From contig JALGQZ010000009.1 in the NCBI GenBank assembly GCA_023105745.1, positions 17,222,564-17,286,563 on the forward strand: DNA of 64,000 nt. Reading direction: 5' to 3'. Position 1 is the first letter of the stretch. Each line of letters opens with the position of its first letter. The notes under the pieces are model-generated. The model made no database searches. It saw nothing but the letters and a program-made list of their open reading frames with translations, and was not told the origin of the DNA. Positions 38,259 to 49,389 of the stretch are shown here, in pieces. Position numbers and translations under genes: made by a program. This stretch comes from Austropuccinia psidii. Its lineage: Eukaryota; Basidiomycota; Pucciniomycetes; Pucciniales; Sphaerophragmiaceae.

Positions 38259-40390
38259 TGTGAGCCTGTGAGGTATGTATAAAATACCCATAAGGCCACA
38301 AATGATTTTATAAACAGCTAATTTTGTCTTAAACAGACTTTTTAGTTGAAATTAAAATAAAAAATAACAAAAAATAAGTATAACTTTATTTTGGATAAAC
38401 AAAGTTATAAATATTATGCCATTTTTGGATTCTACACCAAAAATAACCTAGGGTACATCCATAAGGTGTTATACCCAAAAACACTTATTTCTTGTGTTAT
38501 TAGAAGATTTAAGAATCTCACAGTACTAATGTAACTTTTTTAACATTTTTTTAAAATTGTTAAATTTAAGCTTAAATAAGCTTAAATTTAAAGTTGCATA
38601 AGGTTTATTCAAACTTACAAAAATTTTAGTTAAAATTGAGGTGTGATGTATATTTACTGAATTGGCTAGGGATTTGCCATACAGAATGTAAATCCTGCGT
38701 GAGCTCAATTTAAAAGGGTTCAAGGCCATAGTATGGCTTGAAATAAATAAAAAGGTAAAATCCACGCAAAAAGGTGGGACAAAGGAAAAAGACCAAATAG
38801 AGCTGGGGTACCCAACTTTTTGGATCTGCAAGGATTCAATTAAGGTTGTCTACCTGTATTGGAGGATTTTCAACCTTATTTAAACTTTAAGATTAGACTT
38901 TGATCCAACCTTAAGGTTTAAGCGGTTTTATCCCAATTTGGACAGGAATTTCAAGCTGCCAAAGGGTAAATCCCAATATGCAGGCTTGAAATCACGGTTT
39001 TAAGAACTGTCAAAGCTTAATCAGGCTTAAAAACCTTAAATAAGCTTAAAACTTTAAAGTTACAAGCATCAAAACCTTATCAAAAGCTAAGGTTTGGTGT
39101 GTATTGCTATTTTACGTGGAAAAATAGTAATAACTTCAAAAATTCATTAAAAATCCAAATCTTAATGGATTTGCTTGAAATTTTCACACAGCTTAGAATT
39201 GAATATTATCTATATATAAATTAAATTTTAAGTATCTTTTATAAATAAAATTCCTGGGTAATTCGCCTGGAAATTTACTCTTTTAATTAAGCTCAAAGAA
39301 AATTATGATTTCTTTAAAAAGTAATTAAAAATTGAGTTTAAGAGATTTCTGCTTGAAACTCTATTTTTAGGTTGTTCATGTGATTAAATTTAACATAAAT
39401 AAGTTTATTTATATTAAAAACTTAAAATAATTAGTTTAAATGAGGATTAAAGCTACATGGAGTTAAGAATAACACTGGTAACTTTAAATTGGAATTAAAA
39501 ACAAGTTGCCTTAAGCTAAGAGCTTTGTTTTTAAGTATGGTTTTTCAGTTTTGACCTGAGCACGCCCTCTATATTCATTATGAATCATGAGAGCTGCTCT
39601 GAAGACATAAAAAGAGTCTTTTCATCACTGTTTTTGTCCATCATTCATTATCAATCCAATCATATTAGACATTTAAACAGGTAAAGTTTTATTATTTATA
39701 AAATCTTATTATTAAAGTAATTCTTAAGTTATTTTATTCTTTATTAATTGTAAATTGAAGAATTGAAGTCATAGAATTCAGATTATTGTTTTAATCATCA
39801 ATAATATATTTTATATTATAAAATTATCATCTTAAATATCTTTTAAAATCCACAAATTCCTCTTAAAAACTCTTTAATCTTAAATTTTATCATAAAAAGT
39901 TGTTTTATCTTTAAAATTATTAATTTTAGGCGTGTTTTTAACTTATAATCGTTATTTAATATAATAAGTGTTGTTGTTTAACTTGTTGTATTAAATAAAT
40001 ATTATAAGTAAGTTTTCTCTAAAGTTCTATATTTTTTTATATAGAATTTTATTCTATAAGAATTATTTCTGCACAGTGTGTGTTATAGCTCCTTTATAAA
40101 TGATATTTATATTATTTATAAGTGGTTAATATTTATATTTCCACGTGCAATTGTCTCATTAAGAGCTTTACAATTCTTATTGTTATAACTGTCAGTGACT
40201 ATAACAATAATAGAATAATTATAATTTTATAATAGTAATTAAATTTATATTTTTATATATAATTATTTTTAATAATTATATTTAAATTTGTGGTTATAAT
40301 ACTTTATTATATTATATATTTCTATTGAGGACAGTCATAGTACTCTTGATTTTGCTACTATTATCAACAGTTTCATAGACAAACCTTACA
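38259..40390 (+). mobile_element. 5' LTR of element B
   Basis: TGTGAGCCTGTGAGGTATG ... CATAGACAAACCTTACA, 2132 bp, family F2. It holds ATTATAA-GTAAGT at 40001-40013, an ideal donor-type word that could start a leader intron. Confidence 0.96.
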
Positions 40391-41106
40391 TTTGGGGGCC
40401 TGGCCATGATTTTAAACCAATTTTTGGGACATAAATCATATTCTAGACCTTATTTTACTGTTTTTTGATGTAAAATTGCCATATTTATCTTAATATTGGC
40501 TTTTTTGGGACTTATCCCTTATAAATAATCTTTATAATATTAATAAAGTTATTGTCTTCTTAAGAATATTTTTTGAAACAATATACTATTGAGTGACTTG
40601 GAATAAATTTCTTTTGTCTAACTAGTGGCTTTTTCACATCACAGACTTGAAATTTATTCTTTGAGTTATTCTAGTATAAAGTGAATAATAATACAATTTG
40701 AATTAATTAACTTGTTAATTGCATAATTATTATTTCTTTAAAGAAAATAATAAATCAAATAAAAAATCTTTAAAAATAAAAATCTTTACTAAAAACATTT
40801 TTTTCTTTTATCTTAGACATTTTTCTTTATTTTTGATGTAATTTGCCATAAAATTACATTAAAACAACTTTATTTAATAAGTTGAGTTTATAAGTTATTT
40901 TCATTATTTGATAAAATAACTTATATTTTTAATTTTCTCTAGTGTCTTCCATCAGAGAAAATTCTTCAGACTCTGAAACCTCAGAGTCCAGTATTGAAAT
41001 TCAAACCAGTCTAGCACCAAGGGTTTGATAACCAAAGAGCCCTTTAAAGGTCCTGCAGGTGAATTCAATTCAATTTTACTCTATTTTTTATTAAAATTGA
41101 CGTGAA
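40391..41106 (+). promoter_or_regulatory. Element B leader: primer-like site and spliced leader exon
   Basis: TTTGGGGGCCTGGCCATG starts at 40391. The candidate leader exon is 40943-41058, entered after TTTTCTCTAG and left at GCAG before GTGAAT. It reads SSIRENSSDSETSESSIEIQ, then loses frame by one missing base compared with A. The next intron-like segment, 41059-41120, contains TTGAC and the gag ATG (41107) and ends CTACTAG. Confidence 0.6.
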
Positions 41107-41134
41107 ATGACTCCTACTAGAAGTGGAAGTAACT

Positions 41135-42967
41135 TGTAAGGTGTGGATATGAAACTTTGATTAAAATCAAGTACTTTTCCTGTCCTCAAAATTTGTATAA
41201 GGTAAAATTCAGTTAAAAATAGTATGAAATATTATTTTTAAGAGAAAACACGCCAATTTTATTGTTTATAACTTTATTAGTATAAAACAATAATATTATA
41301 AAAAATTTATTGTTTTACCAACAATAAAAATTTATCCAAAAAATACTCTACAAGAGATATTTTAAGGCTACAAAAGAAATTTCTTCAAGAGCAATTTCAA
41401 TTGGAATTAATTGAGCAAAGAACTGCAAGCAATTAATTAAAGAACAAAGTCTTTAAAAAGAGTATTAAAGAGAAAACACGCCCAAAAGTGACCAGAGTGA
41501 ATTTGGAAACAAAGTGACAAAGTTTACAGTGATGAAAGATGCTTTAATTCACTTTTGGGGTGGTTCAGGGGTAAAAATGATTATAAGAGTTACAAACAAT
41601 GATTATAATGATTTTTTCACGTGGTTAAAAGGATTAAAATGATTTAAAAGTGGTGGTTGGAATCTTTGATTGATTGGTTTAACAGTTTTAAACTAATTAA
41701 TAAAAGGAAAAGATTCTAACATGAAGAGAAAAGTGGGGCAAAGAAGACATTCTTTTATAGCCATCAATTCTCTTACTCCAAAAGTAAAATTTACTCTTGT
41801 CAGTCGTGAAAAACAGTCTGACAACAGAAAAGCCAATTATGGCATCATTGAACCCTGGTTTAGACCAAAAAGGGCTGGTTTAAGCCATTTTTAGCCATTT
41901 TTAGCCATTTTAGACCCTTAAATCAGCCATTACTATAGCAATACCAGGCCTAGAGCCTTCAAAACACGTCAGAATGTGTGTCAGAGGCGTAGAAACCAGT
42001 TAAAACTGTTTTTATTATGATTGTTTTATCTTAAGAGTAGTTTTACCTTCTTGGCAACAGCTAAAACTACCCCAGTTGGTATCAAAACCTCATCATCAAT
42101 TGAGTCCACAGACCCTGTAACTCAATTCCAGACCAAAAGTGATGAACTTTTGCGTGAATTTTGACATCCCATGCCTGTCAGCAAGGATTTTGGGGGTCTA
42201 GCTCCCCCTTAGAGCTGGAGTTCCTTTTCCCCCCCAAATTTAATCTTTCCAATTTATTTTTCCTTTAATTCCTCATCATGTATTATACTTATAATTTACA
42301 CATGTAATTCAATTCAATTGTACAGTACAATACAGTAATAATTGACACCTCATATGTAAATCAAAGTTCACTTATGTAATACACGCACACATTTTGACAT
42401 TTCAATTGAATTCAATTGAAAATACTTTAATTCCTCATAACTTCTAAACTAAACACAACACCTCAATTTTAACACAAAAATTGATGGTTAACACCACATG
42501 TGGTGTGAATTAAATTAAGGTTTTGAGGATTTTCAACTTTTGTATTGAAAATACTAAAAACTTAATTTAAGCTTATTTAGAGTTGAGTTACAAAAATTTC
42601 ACTCAGAGGTGACCCCACCTGATTTTTTATGAGGAATCCAATGGTGAAATAAAATTTATATGTTTATTTATTGGATAAAAAGTTATAATAAATTTTATTT
42701 AACTTTTTTCCAAATTTATTTATTTTTTCACAATTTTGTTAAAATTTCATTTTTACTTAAATTTTTCAAGTATAAATGTAATTTTATATTTACAAAATTT
42801 AAAGTAATTTTATTTTTATAATTAATCTTTTATTTTTAATATAATTTTATATTTATATTTTTTATTTTTATTTTAATGATATAAATAAATTTATTTTATT
42901 TATATTAATATGTTATTTTTTATATTTGTGGTCTTTTGGGTATATGAAATTACCTCTAAGGCTCACA
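41135..42967 (-). mobile_element. 3' LTR of element C
   Basis: On the minus strand it starts TGTGAGCCTTAGAGG at 42967 and ends CACACCTTACA at 41135. Confidence 0.97.
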
Positions 42968-43005
42968 TTCCCTCCCCCTAAAAAAGAATATCACTTTGTA
43001 ATATT
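42968..43005 (-). other. Element C: polypurine tract and hairpin at the stop codon
   Basis: AGGGGGAGGGAA (42979-42968) is the polypurine tract. AATATTAC and GTGATATT (43005-42987) form an 8-bp stem with loop AAA and one G-U pair. The pol stop codon TGA (42993-42991) lies inside the stem. This is the same position relative to the tract as the hairpins of A, B and Y, but the stem sequence is different. Confidence 0.6.
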
Positions 43006-44139
43006 GGTGTTTCTAGTGTGTCTGAATCTCCTCAGGAGTTTGGTGGCTTCTGGTATATCTTTCTCTTCTAACCATTCATCTTCACAAGCTGGGTCACTGT
43101 ACCTAACAAGGTATTCCCTTACTTTCTTGGTTCTTAATTTCCTTTCTTTAAGAACTTTGGTTATTTTCTTAGTACCAGATGTCTCAATAGGAGGTATAAC
43201 TTGGGGAATCTTATTCCTCAAGGGAAATTTCTCAGCATCACTAGATTTGTATGGCTTTATCAAGCTTACTGGAAATGTAGGGTGCTTATTGCTAAGTTCT
43301 TCAGATAACTCTACTTCAACAGCATTTTCTCCATGGAGGGCCTTAATCACAAAAGGTCCTGCAAAGGAGTCTTTTAACTTTTTACATCCTTTGATGTTAT
43401 TGAAGTTAGTGGTGGATACAAGAACTAGGTCCCCCACTTTGAAATCTGGAGTTGCATGAGATTTATCCCATTTGTCTTTAGCATATGCAAAAGAGTCCTC
43501 CATGCATCTCACTGCATGCTTTCTAGCTTTGTCTAGCATTCCTTTGAAGCTAGCAGCTGTGGGATGTATTTCAATTAAGTCTTTCCTCAAGGAATCTTGG
43601 GGTAACTTGGGGTTCCATCCTTTTTCTAGAATAGCAGGAGTCTGATTGGTACTGGAATGGATTGATGTTTTATATGCTAATTCCAGTGCTGGTAACAAAG
43701 TACACCAATCATGGGTAAATCCATCACAATCTTTGAATTCAAGGCCATATGCACAAAATCTTCTCACCATGTCCTCTAAGGTTTGGATCATTCTTTCAGC
43801 CAGACCATCAGTTTGTGGGTGGTAGGCTGTAGAGAAAGACAGTTTTGTGCCAAATAATTGGTGAAGATTTGTCCATAGAGCTGAAGTGAATTTGGGATCT
43901 CTATCACTGATGATATTTGTAAATATCCCAGTCCATGACACTACTCTATTCCATATCAGAAGAGCTGTATCCATGGCTGTATCATCTTTGTGACATGGTA
44001 AAAAGATTGGAGTTTTACTGAATCTGTCCACAATTACTAGGCAAGCATTATAGCTCCTGTCACCTCCTGGTGGTAGGCCAGTTACCCAATCCATATGGAC
44101 AATTTCCCAAGGTCTGTTTGGTTCTTGGATTTTCATCAT
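42991..44139 (-). CDS. Element C: integrase core and chromodomain tail
   Basis: In frame with the upstream gag-pol ORF, 18 codons after its stop, counted from the first Met. The catalytic triad is Asp17 (HMDWV), Asp79 (SDRDPKF) and Glu115 (DGLAERM), with 35 residues between the last two. Then [33 protein letters not shown] and a chromodomain-like end (about residues 341-375, REYLVRYSDP ... DEWLEEKDI). Known role of the family: insertion of the cDNA into chromatin. Without the zinc finger encoded before the stop, this fragment alone is unlikely to work normally. Confidence 0.93.
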   Translation of the reverse strand: MMKIQEPNRPWEIVHMDWVTGLPPGGDRSYNACLVIVDRFSKTPIFLPCHKDDTAMDTALLIWNRVVSWTGIFTNIISDRDPKFTSALWTNLHQLFGTKLSFSTAYHPQTDGLAERMIQTLEDMVRRFCAYGLEFKDCDGFTHDWCTLLPALELAYKTSIHSSTNQTPAILEKGWNPKLPQDSLRKDLIEIHPTAASFKGMLDKARKHAVRCMEDSFAYAKDKWDKSHATPDFKVGDLVLVSTTNFNNIKGCKKLKDSFAGPFVIKALHGENAVEVELSEELSNKHPTFPVSLIKPYKSSDAEKFPLRNKIPQVIPPIETSGTKKITKVLKERKLRTKKVREYLVRYSDPACEDEWLEEKDIPEATKLLRRFRHTRNTNITK

Positions 44140-44193
44140 ATTTCCAAGTCTTTTGCCAGTGGATTTATTTGCCTTTTGGCATCTGTCACAGGT

Positions 44194-47100
44194 TTAGAAA
44201 TACCCTGCAACATCCTTTTGCCACATTGGCCACCATATGCAGGTCTTCACTTTCTCTCTTGTTCTGTCTTCAGAAAGATGTCCTGAAAAGGGGCTATCAT
44301 GGCATTCTTTCAGTACAAGATTGATTAATGACCTGTCTACAACTGTCATGACACATGTGTGCTTGGTTCTGTGGTAAATTATACCATCCAGTAGGTGAAA
44401 TCTTCCTTCATTATAAGATTTTCTCCATACTTCATCCAAGGCATGTATTAGAGAGTTGTCTTTACAGTCTTTGTTAAGTAATTGGCATAAGATGCTACAA
44501 TTCTTATCTTGAGTGTAACTATTTCTGACTTCTTCAAAGAAGGTGGTGTTCAAGTCTGTAACACTTATTCCTTCTATTGGAATTTGTGGTGAAGCTTCTT
44601 CTGGAACATGAGCAGGATTATCAATGTTATTTGGTAATGGCCATCTGCTTAGTCCATCTGCATTCTTATGAATATTCCCATCCTTATGAACAATAGTCAT
44701 ATTGCCTCTGTATTCTTGTATGGCTATTTGCCATCTGAGCATGTGTCTGTTAGGTGTTTTCATGTTCAAAAGTGATTTCACAGCTGTACAATCTGTTATT
44801 ACTTCAAAAACACATCCCTCTAAGAAATAGTTCAATTTCTCTAAGGCCCAGACAAGGCATAGACATTCCATTTGACTTGCTCCATATCTGGCTTCAGTTG
44901 GTTTGATTTGCCTGGATATGAAACATATTGGTCCTTCTACAGGTTTGTCATTTATGATCTGAACTTGGTGAAGTGCAGCACCTAGTCCATCCCCTGATGC
45001 ATCAATATACAGTTTGAAAGGCAATTTAAAGTCTGGCATCAGTAAGAGTGGAGCAGTGGTCAATGCTTCTCTTAGAGACTCAAAAGCTTTGACTCTGTCA
45101 ACAGTCATCTCAAATACTGTGTCTTTGTCACACAACTTATAAAGTGGTCTTGCTATGGATGCAAAGTCTTTAATGTGTTGCCTGTAATATCCTGCAAAAC
45201 CTAAGAATGACTGAATTTCCTTCTTATTCTGAGGCATGGGTTTTAACAATACTGCTGCAACTTTGTTTTTATCAATTCCAAGGGACAAACCAGATACAAC
45301 ATGTCCTAGTGCCTTAAGTTCTTTAAATCCAAAATGACATTTCTTCAAGGAGATTTTCATGTTTACTGATTGGATTTTTGTCAAAACTCTTGATAATCTG
45401 TACATGTGCTCCTCCCAAGTCTTTGAACAGATAATAATGTCATCAATGTAAATGATTAACCATCCCTCTGAGAGTTCTTCAGGGAAGATTTCATTCATCA
45501 TTCTTTGGAAGTGTGAAGGTGCATTTTTAATACCAAAGGGCATCCTTAAGTATTCATACACTCCACAATGAACAATAATTCTCAAGTATTTTCTTGCTCT
45601 TGGTGTTACTACATTTTGATGGAATCCTTTAAGGGCATCCATAGTGGTTATATACACTGCTTGAGATATTTGAGTAAGGGCAATTTGGATTTTTGGTATT
45701 GGGTATCTGTCTGGAACAGTGTAAGTGTTCAGAGCTCTAAAGTCCCCAACCATTCTGGATTTTCCATTATGCCACGCCACTATGACTGGTGTAGTTATTT
45801 CTACTTCCTCATTGTGGCCTACTTTTCTTATTACACCAAGGTCTAGAAGTTCTTTGATATGAATTTCTAGAGCTTCTCTTGATTTTGGACTTGCTGGATA
45901 AGCAGGTCTTCTTAAGAGTGGTGGATAAGGTCTCTCAATGTTAAGAATGATGTCAACTTCATGACCAATAATTGCTCCCAGGGGTTCTTTGTCTGTAGCA
46001 AATGCTCCTCTGTGGTCATACAAAAGGGAAGAAAGTTCATTTTCTTGCTTATCAGTCAGATGAAGGCTTATTTCAGCCTCATTTAACTGTTCAGACTTGA
46101 ATTTCTCTAACTCTAAGTTGACTGGTGATACTTTGTTTACTGTAATTTGTCTTTTAAAGGGTAAAAAGGCAAATTTCTGGCGCTTATTGTCTCCAATTGT
46201 AAAGTATCTGTCTTTGTTATTATGTAAATCTATCCCATAAATGATTAAATAGTCATTTCCCAATATAAAATGGGTACTAGAGCAATTTTCCATAACAACA
46301 AATTCAACTGTGATCCTTAAATTCCCATTTATGTGTGGGAATATGACATTGGTCTCAAAGATTCCTAATGCTTTCATTGGGTTACTTGCACTGTTGAATT
46401 TTATACCATCAATTGGTAACAATTGGTCTTCAAAATTTGGTACACAAGTCTTAAGAAAAGATTTTCCAACACAAGAGCAAAAGGCTCCTTGGTCAAGCAA
46501 AAGTTTGGTGGGTTTGTTGTCAATCACCACTTCTGTTATACAGGAGTTACCAGCTGTATAACCTTTTCCTCTGTTTGGTTTTGTCTTCATAAGTTGTGCA
46601 TCTTGAACTTTTGATAAATCAACTTGACCATTGCTCAATTGTGGTAAGTGGGAATAAGATTCCATGATGTCAAAAGTGGCATTGATATTTTCTATATCTT
46701 TTGAAGATTCAGAGAATATGGATGACTTATCATCTGAATTGTCTTCAATTATGTCTTCTTTTTCAACATCTGGTTCTTTTTCAATGTCAATTTCATTGAT
46801 TTTCCCCCTTTTTGGACATGTATTGGCTAAATGGGTGGTGCTTTGGCAAATATGGCATTTTCTGACTGTATCTGCAGATTTATATTTAATATTACTAGAA
46901 TTTTCTTTGGGGTTTTTGTCCACAGAATCTTTCCAAGGTGTATTAAACCTTGTTTTAAGATTCACCCTACTAGAACCAATTTTGGTTCTGGTGGTTACTT
47001 CTTCTAGTATATTGATAATATCCTCTGCTGAAGATTGTTCAGTAGTCCTGCTTTTGACAGCATGCTCTAAGTCACCTCCACATTGTCTCAGAATTTTTCT

Positions 47101-48915
47101 ATGGATCATAAATTCTGACATGTCAGGATATAATGCTGTTAATCTGTCCTTTTGTTGGCAAAACCATGGTAAAGCTTTGTCTTTATCAGCATTAAATTTG
47201 GCAGATTCAAAGGCTGTTTCAACTTTAAACCTCCAAGCATCATTTGCCCATTTGTTGATGATTTGGGTTTTCCACCAAGTCCAACTCTGGTGTCCATGTG
47301 CTTGTCTTATTTTGATGTACCATCTGTGAGCTGATCTGGTAAACAAGGTGTTAAACCTGGCTGTTACCAATCTGTCTGGTAATTCAAAATCCTCTTTGAT
47401 CATGTCAATACCTCTAATGAATTCCATATGGTCATACTCTCCTTCACCACTGAAGTGAGGCCATTCTTTAAGTTTTGGAACTTCTTTCAAGAGTGCTTGG
47501 CCCATTGATGGTTCCAAGTTATGAAAAGAAGTGGATAATTCATTTTTTAATTGTGAATTATCAGGATCCAATACTTGTGTATTTGAAATTCTTGTGCCCT
47601 CATTTTGATTTAGAGGTGTAGACATTCTTGGTAAGGTGTTCAGTAATTGTTCAATGTCATTCATTTTACTGTTGCTACACCTTTGGGAATTTCTGTATTC
47701 ATGTTGGAAGCTTTGTATTAAATTTATTACTTCAATTTTATACATGTCTTCTTTATGTGTAAGTTCTTGCCATAACTCTGTCTGTCTTGTATTATCAGCA
47801 GTGACTTGATTCAATTTCATTGATAATTTTGATACTTCTTCTTGTGAAGCATCAAAACACTTTTTCAAGGCAATGGTATATGTCTTTACTTCAGTAAATG
47901 AATTTGAAATGTCATCAAGGACTTTCTTGTTATCTGTCTTGATAATATTTATGGCTTGTTTAATTCTTGTTTCAATTATGTCATCAATATTGAATTTAGA
48001 ATATTTATCTGTTAATTCTTTAATAATGGCAGATTGTTCATTTATTTTATTGTTAGAAGAATTATCATTATTGGAATTTTTAATTGTTCTCAAAACTTTC
48101 TCAAAACACATAAGTGTTTCATTAATTTGGCACAGACTCAGGTTGTTTGTTTTAATGTTGTTACAAATGGTGTCATTTTTATCAGAAAGATGTTTTTTCA
48201 CGTCATTTATAGCATTATACAACTCTGGGATGGAATGAAATATGTCAGAAATCATTTCTGGAACCTTAATCTGGCTTCCTCCTTCTTCTGTAATTCCATC
48301 ATGGTTCTGGCCATCTGAAATACATTTTCCATGGCATCCTGCTGAATCTTTGGGATTCTGTAGCCCTGGCTGTAAGGTTTTGGGGCTGGTGCCTTCCCTT
48401 TGCCCTTGTTTGGAGTTTTTGGCTGCTTTTTCACGTTGGAATTGCTGCTGCTGGCCACTGGGGCTGTTTTTGGCACTGGTTTGGCTGGTGGAGGGTTGTT
48501 TTTCCTCCATTCTAGTGTCAAAAGCATCATGTTTTTCTTCTCCATCAATGGATGCCATCCATTGAGCAATTTGCAAGTGTTGGGATGGCCCAAGAATTTT
48601 CTTACTGTCAGGTAAGAATTCATGCAATTCTTCCACAGGTCTGCAAGGATCTGGTACTCCTTGAATTGGAGTGCATTGTTGTATGCACTGTGGCTGGCTT
48701 TGTATATGTCCACAGAGGCTTGTTGTGGCGGTGTCAGCTCTTTTTGAAGGTAAAATGGTATTATCAGCTTCAGAATGACCCATTTTAGCTGTTTGGAAGT
48801 CATCAACTGACCCTTTTCCTTCTGTACCTGGTTGGCCTCTGCCATAATCACGTCTATTACCTTTTTGGGAGCTGCTTGAGGGGTTGTAGCTGGCTCCTGA
48901 CCTGGTTGAAGGCAT
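44194..48915 (-). CDS. Element C: Gag-Pol polyprotein up to the integrase zinc finger
   Basis: 1573 codons from ATG at 48915 (MPSTRSG). Layout by hand count: residues 1-220 Ser/Gln-rich and overlapping another frame; 220-430 helical, Lys/Glu/Asn-rich; 484-640 capsid-type gag ([18 protein letters not shown]); 687-700 zinc knuckle [14 protein letters not shown]; protease with LLLDQGAFC at 805-813 and FILGNDYL at 883-890; RT about 1020-1210 with YIDD at 1156-1159; RNase H with D1305, E1350, D1375, D1420; integrase zinc finger with H1539 and H1546. It ends AGYF-stop where relatives have EYC-His, so one zinc-binding Cys is Phe and the next codon is TAA. The protease triad is Asp-Gln-Gly where A and B have Asp-Ser-Gly. 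Confidence 0.95.
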   Translation of the reverse strand: MPSTRSGASYNPSSSSQKGNRRDYGRGQPGTEGKGSVDDFQTAKMGHSEADNTILPSKRADTATTSLCGHIQSQPQCIQQCTPIQGVPDPCRPVEELHEFLPDSKKILGPSQHLQIAQWMASIDGEEKHDAFDTRMEEKQPSTSQTSAKNSPSGQQQQFQREKAAKNSKQGQREGTSPKTLQPGLQNPKDSAGCHGKCISDGQNHDGITEEGGSQIKVPEMISDIFHSIPELYNAINDVKKHLSDKNDTICNNIKTNNLSLCQINETLMCFEKVLRTIKNSNNDNSSNNKINEQSAIIKELTDKYSKFNIDDIIETRIKQAINIIKTDNKKVLDDISNSFTEVKTYTIALKKCFDASQEEVSKLSMKLNQVTADNTRQTELWQELTHKEDMYKIEVINLIQSFQHEYRNSQRCSNSKMNDIEQLLNTLPRMSTPLNQNEGTRISNTQVLDPDNSQLKNELSTSFHNLEPSMGQALLKEVPKLKEWPHFSGEGEYDHMEFIRGIDMIKEDFELPDRLVTARFNTLFTRSAHRWYIKIRQAHGHQSWTWWKTQIINKWANDAWRFKVETAFESAKFNADKDKALPWFCQQKDRLTALYPDMSEFMIHRKILRQCGGDLEHAVKSRTTEQSSAEDIINILEEVTTRTKIGSSRVNLKTRFNTPWKDSVDKNPKENSSNIKYKSADTVRKCHICQSTTHLANTCPKRGKINEIDIEKEPDVEKEDIIEDNSDDKSSIFSESSKDIENINATFDIMESYSHLPQLSNGQVDLSKVQDAQLMKTKPNRGKGYTAGNSCITEVVIDNKPTKLLLDQGAFCSCVGKSFLKTCVPNFEDQLLPIDGIKFNSASNPMKALGIFETNVIFPHINGNLRITVEFVVMENCSSTHFILGNDYLIIYGIDLHNNKDRYFTIGDNKRQKFAFLPFKRQITVNKVSPVNLELEKFKSEQLNEAEISLHLTDKQENELSSLLYDHRGAFATDKEPLGAIIGHEVDIILNIERPYPPLLRRPAYPASPKSREALEIHIKELLDLGVIRKVGHNEEVEITTPVIVAWHNGKSRMVGDFRALNTYTVPDRYPIPKIQIALTQISQAVYITTMDALKGFHQNVVTPRARKYLRIIVHCGVYEYLRMPFGIKNAPSHFQRMMNEIFPEELSEGWLIIYIDDIIICSKTWEEHMYRLSRVLTKIQSVNMKISLKKCHFGFKELKALGHVVSGLSLGIDKNKVAAVLLKPMPQNKKEIQSFLGFAGYYRQHIKDFASIARPLYKLCDKDTVFEMTVDRVKAFESLREALTTAPLLLMPDFKLPFKLYIDASGDGLGAALHQVQIINDKPVEGPICFISRQIKPTEARYGASQMECLCLVWALEKLNYFLEGCVFEVITDCTAVKSLLNMKTPNRHMLRWQIAIQEYRGNMTIVHKDGNIHKNADGLSRWPLPNNIDNPAHVPEEASPQIPIEGISVTDLNTTFFEEVRNSYTQDKNCSILCQLLNKDCKDNSLIHALDEVWRKSYNEGRFHLLDGIIYHRTKHTCVMTVVDRSLINLVLKECHDSPFSGHLSEDRTREKVKTCIWWPMWQKDVAGYF

Positions 48916-49163
48916 AATTATGGTTAAAAAAGGCTTAAAATAGTATTTTTACGTCAAAAACTTACTATTGGCCAAATTTTTGGCTTTCTGAAGTGTATTA
49001 CTTATATCCAAGTTAATTAATTCAGAAGATATTGGTTCAGGTTGATTATTTTGAGTCACAATAACAGTACTATTATGATCAGAATTAACAGTACTGGCAG
49101 GGATAATGCTGGTTACTGTTGAGGCTGTTTCAATGTTTTCTTGTCTTACCACGTTGTCAGACA
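48252..49163 (-). CDS. Element C: overlapping accessory frame with spliced leader (proposed)
   Basis: Proposed exons on the minus strand are 49163-48966 and 48901-48252. Intron 1 (49240-49164) has donor ATTATAA-GTGAGG and acceptor TTTTAG. The exon before it ends in A and the next starts TG, so joining makes ATG. Intron 2 (48965-48902, GTAAGT to ACCAG) contains the gag ATG. The product would be 282 residues: a Ser/Thr/Asn-rich acidic leader ([12 protein letters not shown]), a central QASVDIYK ... [16 protein letters not shown], a Pro/Lys-rich stretch, and [20 protein letters not shown]. No stop interrupts it. No family recognised. No signal peptide or membrane segment seen. Without splicing this frame has no early ATG, so it may be silent. 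Confidence 0.6.
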
Positions 49164-49389
49164 CTAAAATTAATGAAAAAGCCAATTAATTAAGTAAAAA
49201 AAAGGTTATTTCAAAAAAGAAATAAAAATATAAGCCTCACTTATAATATGAAAAAAATTATTTTTTAAGGATTTTTTTTGGATTATAAGTATTTTTTATA
49301 TGTTTTTAAATTTTTCAATATAAGAAAAAAGATTTAAAAAGAGTAAAAAAAATATGTCACAGGTAAAATATCACGGCTGGGCCCCCAAA
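49164..49389 (-). promoter_or_regulatory. Element C: primer-like site and leader intron
   Basis: TTTGGGGGCCCAGCCGTG directly follows the 5' LTR (49389-49372) and matches A, B and Y; the tRNA is not assigned. The proposed first intron follows at 49240-49164 with an extended T-rich tract. Confidence 0.6.

Noticed and set aside
46664..47329. 221-codon plus-strand ORF antisense to gag-pol of C
   Set aside because: A shadow of the gag capsid and zinc-knuckle coding sequence; no recognisable domain. The same applies to 42926-43459 and 47873-48238.
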